Below, piece after piece: positions 1-5,323 of a stretch of 16,266 nt of DNA; the stretch's first letter is position 1; every line of letters begins with the position of its first letter. Origin of the DNA: JBKBIP01 sp046297495 (GTDB taxonomy: Bacteria > Planctomycetota > Planctomycetia > Gemmatales > Gemmataceae); the NCBI GenBank assembly GCA_046297495.1, contig JBKBIP010000059.1:1-16266 (forward strand), given 5' to 3'. The notes beneath the pieces are model-generated. The model was not told the origin of the DNA. It made no database searches and saw only the letters and a list, made by a program, of their open reading frames with translations. The translations under genes and the position numbers were made by a program.

Positions 1-75
1 CCAAAAAAAACACCCCATGCGCGGTTTCTTCCCCCCCCCCCCCCCCCCCCCCTTTTCCCCCCCCCCCCCCCCCCC
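1..75. other. Low-complexity contig end (poly-C)
   Basis: Bases 31-52 are 22 consecutive C, then TTTT, then 19 C at 57-75. The opposite end of the window becomes poly-G in the outward direction, and this end does too when read on the minus strand. That symmetry points to poly-G read artefact carried into the assembly. The proline-rich reading frame over it is not a gene. Confidence 0.8.
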
Positions 76-107
76 TCGCTGGGAAAAAATATTCAAACAG
101 ACTCGTA

Positions 108-181
108 GGTGGCCGGGGTTGAACGAAATGAAGCCCCGGTACGGACAGGCCGGGGCATCGCTCCGCTCTACCCCGGCCACC
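108..181. repeat. Nested inverted repeat (cruciform-like element)
   Basis: GGTGGCCGGGGT at 108-119 is an exact 12-base reverse complement of ACCCCGGCCACC at 170-181. Inside it a second stem pairs GCCCCGG (133-139) with CCGGGGC (150-156). The whole folds as a long hairpin with an inner hairpin. It lies in non-coding DNA, so it is probably a dispersed palindromic repeat or a structured RNA; copy number elsewhere cannot be judged from this window. Confidence 0.6.
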
Positions 182-231
182 CTTCGGGCGGGCTGTCGTC
201 TCCGAGCGCGAACCCCGGCTCACGTGTTCCA

Positions 232-247
232 TGTTCCACGTGGAACA
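232..247. promoter_or_regulatory. parS: parS centromere site 1
   Basis: TGTTCCACGTGGAACA is a perfect 16-bp palindrome and matches the known chromosomal parS pattern (TGTTNCACGTGNAACA). An extra half-site TGTTCC lies at 225-230, and CACGTGTTCC (221-230) also pairs with GGAACACGTG (242-251), so ParB half-sites are dense here. The position about 320 bases upstream of parB supports the call. Confidence 0.85.
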
Positions 248-294
248 CGTGAGCCGTTTGCATCAGCCAAAACCATCACACCGATTCCGCCGCA

Positions 295-310
295 TGTTCC
301 ACATGGAACA
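295..310. promoter_or_regulatory. parS: parS-like site 2
   Basis: TGTTCCACATGGAACA differs from site 1 at one central base (G to A) and keeps both TGTTCC/GGAACA arms. Its start is 63 bases from that of site 1, close to six helical turns, so both would face the same side of the DNA. The central change may weaken ParB binding. Confidence 0.65.
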
Positions 311-440
311 TGTCCCCCTCGACATGCACCCGCACTCACACGAACCAATACAGGGCGTTTCATTCCACATCCGAACGACACCTGCAGAAATTAGGGGGTG
401 GGGTAAAATGAAACAATGAAATGGCTCTCATGCTCGCCGG

Positions 441-480
441 TGGCGCGCACGCTAAACAACTGGCGCACACGCTAAACAAT
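441..480 (+). repeat. Tandem 20-bp duplication containing CGCTAAAC
   Basis: TGGCGCGCACGCTAAACAAC (441-460) is followed directly by a second copy with 18 of 20 bases identical (461-480). It ends six bases before the candidate parB -35 box. The core resembles sequences ahead of hisF (5283-5300) and ahead of the last gene (15036-15053), so it is one form of a recurring intergenic motif. Confidence 0.7.
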
Positions 481-485
481 TCGCA

Positions 486-514
486 TTTTCCGCCAACGGG
501 GAACTCGTTACAAT
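486..514 (+). promoter_or_regulatory. Candidate parB promoter
   Basis: TTTTCC (486-491), a 17-base spacer and TACAAT (509-514). The -10 box matches five of six consensus bases; the -35 is weak. It would give a leader of about 45 bases before the parB start. Prediction from sequence only. Confidence 0.35.
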
Positions 515-566
515 GCCGCCGCTTGAATGCGATCCCTCGGACACTTCACGGAACAAGGAGGTTGCC

Positions 567-1457
567 ATGAAAGATAAAGCACGCTTGGGGCGTGGTTTGG
601 ACGCCCTGTTAGGCACGGCGACCGAAACGCCGACAGGGACGGCGAACGGTTTGGCGCAGTCGGTGGTGCCGGTCGCGCGGATCGAGCACAACCCCTATCA
701 GCCACGCAAGGAATTCGACGACGAGGAATTGGCCAGCCTATCGGCCAGCATCCGTGAGCATGGCATCTTGCAGCCATTGGTGGTGCGGGCGCTGAACGGC
801 TCGTATCAATTGGTGGCCGGTGAGCGTCGCTTGCGGGCAGCCCAGGCGGCGGGGCTGAACGAAGTGCCGGTGCGCGTCGTTGATTTCAACGATCAGCAAG
901 TGTTGGAGGCGGCCTTGGTCGAGAACATCCAGCGCGCCGACCTGAACCCCATCGAAAAGGCTCAAGGCTTCAAGGAATACCTCGACCGCTTTCAGATGAC
1001 CCATGAGCAGCTGGCCGCTCGGCTCGGCTTGTCGCGGTCGCAGATCACCAATCTGGTCGCCCTGCTCGACATGCCGGCGGAGGTGCAGAACGCTCTGCGT
1101 CTGGGGCAAATCACCCTCGGCCATGCCAAGGTGCTCAAGGGGGCCGACCCGACTCAGCAGGCCAACTTGTGCAAGGACATCATCGCCCGCAACCTGTCCG
1201 TGCGCGAGACGGAGACCATCCTCAAGCAGCCGAAACCGGAACCCGAAGAATCGGCGGCTCCAACCGCCAGCAACGGCGCCGTCAAATCCAAACCGGAGAA
1301 GACCCCCCACGTTCAGGACATCGAGGACGAACTGCGCCAGCTCTTGGCCGTCAAGCTGGAGATCAAGCTCAGAGACACCCACAAAGGCCAGTTCATCCTG
1401 AACTTCGAATCGAACGACGATTTCGAACGCATCGTGGAAGCGCTGCGGGGCAAATGA
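567..1457 (+). CDS. parB: Chromosome partitioning protein ParB
   Basis: ParB/Spo0J-type CTP-dependent DNA clamp that loads at parS and spreads to organise the replication origin for segregation. The 296-residue product opens with the family start KARLGRGLDALLG, followed by the ParB/Srx domain (about 35-125) with NPYQPR, the CTP-binding GERRLR motif (85-90) and ENIQR (119-123). The helix-turn-helix region covers about 140-190, then an acidic/proline linker (220-250) and a dimerising C-terminus. Length is typical. The start at 567 is chosen because AAGGAGG lies at 555-561; an in-frame ATG at 513 has no such site. No parA is adjacent; upstream is non-coding DNA with two parS sites. Confidence 0.97.
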   Translation: MKDKARLGRGLDALLGTATETPTGTANGLAQSVVPVARIEHNPYQPRKEFDDEELASLSASIREHGILQPLVVRALNGSYQLVAGERRLRAAQAAGLNEVPVRVVDFNDQQVLEAALVENIQRADLNPIEKAQGFKEYLDRFQMTHEQLAARLGLSRSQITNLVALLDMPAEVQNALRLGQITLGHAKVLKGADPTQQANLCKDIIARNLSVRETETILKQPKPEPEESAAPTASNGAVKSKPEKTPHVQDIEDELRQLLAVKLEIKLRDTHKGQFILNFESNDDFERIVEALRGK

Positions 1458-1464
1458 CCCACCC

Positions 1465-1495
1465 CGGCGAGCGGGCGACGCCCCCCCGCTCGCCG
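1465..1495 (+). terminator. Hairpin after parB
   Basis: CGGCGAGCGGG (1465-1475) pairs exactly with CCCGCTCGCCG (1485-1495) around a 9-base loop, 7 bases after the parB stop. There is no long T-run, so termination may be inefficient or need Rho; it could also protect the 3' end. Confidence 0.5.
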
Positions 1496-1553
1496 ACGTT
1501 TCGCAAGACTGCTCTTGATTCTCCTCGGATGAGTCCCTACCTTCAATTACACA

Positions 1554-1628
1554 CGGGGCGTAGCTCAGCTTGGCTAGAGCGCCTGGTTTGGGACCAGGAG
1601 GTCGCTGGTTCGAATCCAGTCGCCCCGA
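1554..1628 (+). tRNA. tRNA-Pro (anticodon TGG)
   Basis: A complete 75-base cloverleaf. Acceptor CGGGGCG/CGCCCCG with discriminator A, D-stem GCTC/GAGC, anticodon stem CCTGG/CCAGG around TTTGGGA (anticodon TGG), and T-arm GCTGG-TTCGAAT-CCAGT. The C-G first pair fits bacterial tRNA-Pro. The 3' CCA is not encoded (CTGG follows), so it must be added after transcription. Confidence 0.96.
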
Positions 1629-1655
1629 CTGGATGAGATTCACTCACTGACACTT

Positions 1656-1690
1656 GGCTTGCGACGCACGCGCCGCAAGCCTATTTTTTT
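1656..1690 (+). terminator. Rho-independent terminator of tRNA-Pro
   Basis: GGCTTGCG (1656-1663) pairs with CGCAAGCC (1674-1681) around a 10-base loop and is followed by a seven-T run at 1684-1690. It sits 27 bases after the tRNA. The convergent gene on the minus strand ends further right, at 1808. Confidence 0.85.
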
Positions 1691-1807
1691 CTTGGCGCAT
1701 ATTCGTGATGATTTTTGTGTCACCGTCGGCGTCTCGCGTGGTGCTTCGCTGCGGCCAGGGCGGACGTTTGAGGGGGATTCACTTCCGATCCGGACGTGCG
1801 TGGTCCA

Positions 1808-2809
1808 TCACTGTTTCACGAACTTTCGCAGCGAGGGGCAATCCGCGTTGACGAGGCCGCGAGCAACGGCGGCTGAAAGGGTGACTTCGCCGACGTACAA
1901 ATCGCCACGCGAGTCAATCCAGATGTCGTGCGGCGCGATGAAATCATCGGCGGCGTAGGGGTTCTTGCCGCCCCCCCAGCGGGCCAGCAGGGTGCCTTCG
2001 CGGTTGAAGATACTCACGCGGCCGCCGGTTTCATGGGGCCGGGGATCCGGCGTGCCCGCCTGCCAACCCAGCTCGGCGACGTAGATATTGTCGTCTTCAT
2101 CAAAAATGACATCGCAAGGCCGAGCCACATCGGTCCATTCATCGATATATTCGCCATCCGGCGTGAACCATTGCAAACGGCTGTTTTCGCGGTCGGCGAC
2201 AACGACAATTCCTACACTATCGACGCCGATTCCATGAGGGATTTGAAACTGGCCGGGTCCGTCTCCCGGCTCTCCCCACGACAGCAACAGCTTGCCATCG
2301 GCCGCGAACTTGTGGATGCAACAGTTGCCGTACCCATCGCTGACATAGAGTAAGCCTTTGGGCGCGATCGCCAGATTCGTCGGCAGATTGAACGGCGGCG
2401 CGGGGCGTTGGATGGTTCGGTAGTCGGCGTTGACGACGCCTGAATCACTGCCGCAGCCCCGCGTACCGAGCGTCATCAGCAGTTCGCCGTCGGGGGAGTA
2501 TTTGCGCACGGTATGATCTCGATCATCCGTCAAGTAAACAGAGTCGTCCGGTCCAATGAAGATGCCATGCGGTCGGACGAATTGACCGGCCCCCCACATC
2601 TTGATGAAGTTGCCCGCGCGGTCGAACACCATCACCGGCTGATGACCACCGCGATTCAAGACGTAGAGCTGGTCCTGAGAATCCACGGCGACCCCGACCG
2701 CTTCGCCGAGAGCAATCCCCTCTGGCAGTCGAACGCACGCATCATCCGCCTGGTAAACGAAGTCGTCGCTGCCGACGATACCGGTAGGCGTTGCATCAGG
2801 TTTGGTCAT
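1808..2809 (-). CDS. NHL-repeat beta-propeller protein, PAL-like
   Basis: A 333-residue NHL-repeat propeller resembling the catalytic core of peptidyl-alpha-hydroxyglycine alpha-amidating lyase (PAL), which cleaves N-acyl alpha-hydroxyglycines to an amide plus glyoxylate. Visible: NRGGH (Arg53), RPHG (His81), VSDGYGN (Tyr160), PHG (His192), VADREN (Arg207) and APHD (His294-Asp295). From memory of the rat enzyme these match its three zinc histidines, the catalytic Tyr and Arg, the second Arg, and the Asp after the third His; spacing between the three His is similar (111 and 102 residues). No signal peptide, so probably cytoplasmic, and no mono-oxygenase half is fused. It starts 30 bases after the dehydrogenase stop, with AGGAAA upstream, so it is the second gene of an operon. 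The true substrate is unknown. Confidence 0.8.
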   Translation of the reverse strand: MTKPDATPTGIVGSDDFVYQADDACVRLPEGIALGEAVGVAVDSQDQLYVLNRGGHQPVMVFDRAGNFIKMWGAGQFVRPHGIFIGPDDSVYLTDDRDHTVRKYSPDGELLMTLGTRGCGSDSGVVNADYRTIQRPAPPFNLPTNLAIAPKGLLYVSDGYGNCCIHKFAADGKLLLSWGEPGDGPGQFQIPHGIGVDSVGIVVVADRENSRLQWFTPDGEYIDEWTDVARPCDVIFDEDDNIYVAELGWQAGTPDPRPHETGGRVSIFNREGTLLARWGGGKNPYAADDFIAPHDIWIDSRGDLYVGEVTLSAAVARGLVNADCPSLRKFVKQ

Positions 2810-2839
2810 GATTTCTGTTTCCTGGTGTGAATTGGACCA

Positions 2840-3901
2840 TCAAGCCATCAGCTCCAGCCGAACGCCATAAGTGGACGACAACTCGCGCAGCTCCCGCAGC
2901 TCCTGATCGGTCAACGGAATGCCGGACACGCGGCGCTGCCGCGCGAACTCGTGTTCGATCTCGCCGGGCGTGTACACGCGGTCGTGTCCAGGCGCCGGCG
3001 GCGCTTGACGTAGCGACCGCAACATAGCATCCATCGCCGCCTTGAATTCACCCGGTTCACGGAACAAATCGATGCGAATCGCGCCGAAGAAATGCGCGAT
3101 CTTGTCCTGCGTGTACCCCTTGCCGGACGAATTGGACCAGCCATCGGAAAGAAGCGCCGTCATGACTTCGACCAGGATGGCCAGCCCGTAGCCCTTGTGA
3201 GCGCCGGTTTCGCGTGTGCCGCCCAACGGCAAGTAGATTTTCGCCGCCGCGGGGTCGGTCGTCGGTCTTCCGTTGGCGTCAAGGCACCAGCCCAGCGGGA
3301 TCGGCCGACCATCCTCTTTCGCCTTCATGACACGATTGACTGGCACCACGGCGGTCGCCATGTCGAGCACGTAGGTCGGTTCCGTGCCGCACGGAATGGC
3401 AACACTCAGCGGATTGGTGCCAAACATGGGTTGCCAGCTGAACACCGGCGCCATACCCCGGTCGGTGCCGCCGGCGTAAAGATGCCCCGACATGCACAAT
3501 CCGATCATATCATGCTCGACCGCCAGCTCCGCGAAGAAGCCCAGCGCGCCTAAATGGTTGGAGTTGCGCACGCTGACCAGACCGATGCCGGCAGCCTTCG
3601 CTTTTTCGATCGCCAGCCGCATCCCCCAGCAGCCGGCCGCCAGTCCCAGCCCATTGTCGCCGTCGGCCCGCGCCGACATCGCCGTTTCGAACTCGACAGT
3701 GAATTGCGCGCGTGCCTTGATCCGCTCGTTGATCACCGGATCAACATAGTACGACTTCAAGTTGCGAACGCCGTGCGTATCGATGCCGCACAAGCTCGCC
3801 CAGACCAACGGCGCCACCGTATCGGCCGCTTGTTGGGTCGGAACGCCAACTTTTTGAAGCACTTCGACGGCGAATCTCCTGAAGGCCTCGGCATCGATCA
3901 T
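2840..3901 (-). CDS. Ldh_2-family NAD(P)-dependent 2-hydroxyacid dehydrogenase
   Basis: Malate/L-lactate/ureidoglycolate dehydrogenase family (Ldh_2), which oxidises 2-hydroxy acids or reduces 2-oxo and cyclic imine acids with NAD(P). The 353-residue protein has the family active-site segment DTHGVR (His43), the cofactor-region motif SNHLGALGFFAE (about 114-125), GTNPLSVAIP (161-170), DMATA (180-184), HKGYGL (235-240), and the usual C-terminal PAPGHDRVYTPGE segment. SNHLG resembles malate/lactate members more than AllD, so substrate is not assignable. The start at 3901 is chosen because GAGGAG lies just upstream; an in-frame ATG at 3919 overlaps that site. A promoter lies about 50 bases upstream. 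The PAL-like gene follows. Confidence 0.88.
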   Translation of the reverse strand: MIDAEAFRRFAVEVLQKVGVPTQQAADTVAPLVWASLCGIDTHGVRNLKSYYVDPVINERIKARAQFTVEFETAMSARADGDNGLGLAAGCWGMRLAIEKAKAAGIGLVSVRNSNHLGALGFFAELAVEHDMIGLCMSGHLYAGGTDRGMAPVFSWQPMFGTNPLSVAIPCGTEPTYVLDMATAVVPVNRVMKAKEDGRPIPLGWCLDANGRPTTDPAAAKIYLPLGGTRETGAHKGYGLAILVEVMTALLSDGWSNSSGKGYTQDKIAHFFGAIRIDLFREPGEFKAAMDAMLRSLRQAPPAPGHDRVYTPGEIEHEFARQRRVSGIPLTDQELRELRELSSTYGVRLELMA

Positions 3902-3952
3902 CTTGGGTTTGCTCCTCATTCAGTGGCGGCTTTCCCCTGACGCATCAGCGAA

Positions 3953-3981
3953 ATTCTACATGCTGAACCGCGTGCTGCCAA
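3953..3981 (-). promoter_or_regulatory. Sigma-70-type promoter of the dehydrogenase/PAL-like operon
   Basis: Read on the minus strand: TTGGCA (3981-3976), a 17-base spacer, then TAGAAT (3958-3953). Each box matches five of six consensus bases at optimal spacing. Transcription would start about 45 bases before the dehydrogenase start codon. Confidence 0.55.
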
Positions 3982-4084
3982 CGAGATTGATCCAATCACG
4001 AAGCCATTTGTTTCTTAGAGCCTACCTGTCTTGGCGTGGGAAATGGCGAACGGGGGGTGTCAGTCCTTCGGTGAAGTGCGTTAC

Positions 4085-4105
4085 CAGGGAGCTGACGCTC
4101 CCCGG
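4085..4105. repeat. Hairpin in the gap between two minus-strand genes
   Basis: GGGAGC (4087-4092) and GCTCCC (4097-4102) flank a TGAC loop, with CC and GG at the outer edge. It lies in the 277-base gap between the Trp-rich gene and the dehydrogenase and has no T-run on either strand. It could be a weak terminator or part of a dispersed palindromic repeat. Nothing coding was seen in the rest of this gap. Confidence 0.45.
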
Positions 4106-4178
4106 TCGGCGGCAACAGTGTCACGTCATCAACCAGAGCAATCTCTCGCCACTTAGCAGGGGATTTAGAGGCAAGCGT

Positions 4179-4691
4179 CTATCCAACGGGGGTTCGCGCC
4201 TCAACGAGCACGGCGGCCAGCAGCAGCATCTTGGTGAAGGGATCAGCGGCCACGCGCTCGGCTAGAGAGACTTCCAGCCCTTTACCGCTGGGAATGGCGG
4301 CAGCCAGGATTTGCCCTTCGGGGGTTTGGATGCGCAGTCTGGAACCAGTGCCACGCTGGAGCCACGCCAGGCAATAGCCATAGGGATCGCGGAGGTGACT
4401 GGGACGAATGATGCCGACGTAGCGTTCCTCGGCGTCCCACAGCTGCCAGCCACGCGACCAGCTCCAACGCAGCGTACATAAGTGAGATTCATCCTCGGTT
4501 TCGACGACGACTAGCTCGGGCTGTCCCAACCAGACCAACCAACGCGGCAGCCGGGAAGGGCGCCAGTACGCCCGGCCCAAAGGTTTGCCGCTGTCCGCTT
4601 CGGCGATGGTTCGGAACCAACCGCGTTGGGAACTCGCTGGCGTCCCGGCGACTTGCCAGGGAAACAACAACCAGCGAGTGGTTTCCAGCAT
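4179..4691 (-). CDS. Trp-rich protein, possible tubby/scramblase-like fold
   Basis: Unrecognised 170-residue protein. It has 11 tryptophans and alternating strand-like segments: LGRAYW, LVVVET, CTLRWSW, WQLWDAEERYVGIIR (about 82-96), and RLRIQTPEGQILAAA (118-132). It closes with a hydrophobic helix in DPFTKMLLLAAVLVEA (150-165). The order beta strands, D-x-x-G/E turns, then a final hydrophobic helix after a D-P-x-x-K turn is what one sees in LURP-one/scramblase-like tubby-C proteins; this is an impression, not a proven match. No signal peptide. The start at 4691 has AGGAGAG 7 bases upstream; the longer in-frame start at 4757 does not fit as well. It stands alone, divergent from the small membrane protein gene. 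Confidence 0.7.
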   Translation of the reverse strand: MLETTRWLLFPWQVAGTPASSQRGWFRTIAEADSGKPLGRAYWRPSRLPRWLVWLGQPELVVVETEDESHLCTLRWSWSRGWQLWDAEERYVGIIRPSHLRDPYGYCLAWLQRGTGSRLRIQTPEGQILAAAIPSGKGLEVSLAERVAADPFTKMLLLAAVLVEARTPVG

Positions 4692-4785
4692 GATGATTCT
4701 CTCCTGGACGATGACGCTGACCAAAACTTCATGATCGAGACAACAGCACATGTCCACGGAATCCGTGCTCTTTCCCGTTTCTTAT

Positions 4786-4814
4786 TTGACGACTAACTAA
4801 TCTTGACCTATTGT
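4786..4814 (+). promoter_or_regulatory. Candidate promoter of the small membrane protein gene
   Basis: TTGACG (4786-4791), a 17-base spacer, and TATTGT (4809-4814). The -35 matches five of six and the -10 four of six. A direct repeat GTTCGAC-T-GTTCGAC (4827-4841) lies just downstream and could be an operator. The region is AT-richer than its surroundings. Confidence 0.4.
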
Positions 4815-4885
4815 TGAGTAGAAATCGTTCGACTGTTCGACAACGGACAAGATAACCATCCCAGGCAATCTATTTTAACGGTGCC

Positions 4886-5044
4886 ATGACCATGCAAATG
4901 ATTTATTGCAATCTGGGGGCATTGGCAGTCGCGGTGATCTATTACGCTTACCGGGATTACATGCGCGCCCAACTCCACCGCGAACGAGTGCTACGAGAAC
5001 GGGTCGCCTACATGTTGTGGGTGATGGCAAACCGGACTGGTTAA
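4886..5044 (+). CDS. Small membrane-anchored protein (52 residues), hypothetical
   Basis: A short frame from ATG 4886 to TAA 5042-5044. The product begins MTMQMIYCNLGALAVAVIYY, a single hydrophobic segment (about residues 5-20), followed by a strongly charged stretch with RAQLHRERVLRERVAYML that would form an amphipathic or coiled-coil helix. Residue pattern and codon use look genuine rather than random. Two further in-frame ATGs (4892, 4898) are possible starts, and no good ribosome binding site is visible for any of them. A candidate promoter lies upstream and a strong terminator downstream (5130-5177), which isolates it as a single transcription unit. Function unknown; the topology suggests an inner-membrane small protein with a cytoplasmic helix. 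Confidence 0.65.
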   Translation: MTMQMIYCNLGALAVAVIYYAYRDYMRAQLHRERVLRERVAYMLWVMANRTG

Positions 5045-5059
5045 ACCCAACCGCGCTAA

Positions 5060-5108
5060 GGCGCGAAGCGCCAAACGCTTATTGTTTGGAGGCAGGAGAA
5101 CTCCGCCT
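5060..5108 (+). other. Run of three small hairpins in a 3' region
   Basis: Three stems follow one another: GGCGC/GCGCC around GAA (5060-5072), CCAAAC/GTTTGG (5071-5089, sharing two bases with the first) and AGGC-A-GGAG/CTCCGCCT (5090-5108). With the terminator at 5130-5177 they make a densely structured tail after the 52-residue gene. It may be a stability element or a 3'-derived small RNA. Confidence 0.4.
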
Positions 5109-5129
5109 ACGTGAATATCCTATCTGAAA

Positions 5130-5177
5130 AACCCGAACCGCGCGGTCTTTGGCACGGCGCGGTTCGGGTTGTTTTTT
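5130..5177 (+). terminator. Strong rho-independent terminator
   Basis: AACCCGAACCGCGC (5130-5143) pairs perfectly over 14 bases with GCGCGGTTCGGGTT (5157-5170), followed by TTTTTT at 5172-5177. It ends the transcript of the small membrane protein gene and separates it from hisF. The run of A before the stem is short, so the signal is mainly for the plus strand. Confidence 0.9.
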
Positions 5178-5219
5178 GGATGCCGCCACCTCCCATGCGG
5201 ACCAATATCCTCGATCTCG

Positions 5220-5248
5220 TTGACCCCATTCCATTGGTTCATTAGATT
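5220..5248 (+). promoter_or_regulatory. Candidate hisF promoter
   Basis: TTGACC (5220-5225), a 17-base spacer and TAGATT (5243-5248). The -35 matches five of six and the -10 four of six. It follows the preceding terminator and would give a leader of about 70 bases containing the CGCTAAAC motif at 5283-5300. Confidence 0.4.
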
Positions 5249-5323
5249 AGATATACGGTAGGGAGTCTTGGCGCTCCTGTGTGGCTCGCCCGCTAAACAC
5301 TGATCCCTGACTTCTGATTCTCG

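Noticed and set aside
17..394. Proline-rich reading frame at the left edge
   Set aside because: It is a translation of the poly-C artefact, the palindrome and the parS region; no ribosome site or protein-like composition.
441..480. Start of a CRISPR array
   Set aside because: The two copies are directly adjacent with no spacer, and no third copy or cas gene is nearby.
182..566. Replication origin near parS
   Set aside because: No DnaA boxes of the TTATCCACA type and no AT-rich unwinding stretch were seen, and neither dnaA nor dnaN is present.
1169..1636. Plus-strand frame whose end reads GRSSAWLERLVWDQEVAGSN
   Set aside because: Its C-terminus is the well-known false translation of a tRNA gene, and its front overlaps parB in another frame.
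738..1643. 301-codon minus-strand frame opposite parB
   Set aside because: Shadow of GC-rich coding DNA; it runs across the tRNA and parB, both certain on the plus strand.
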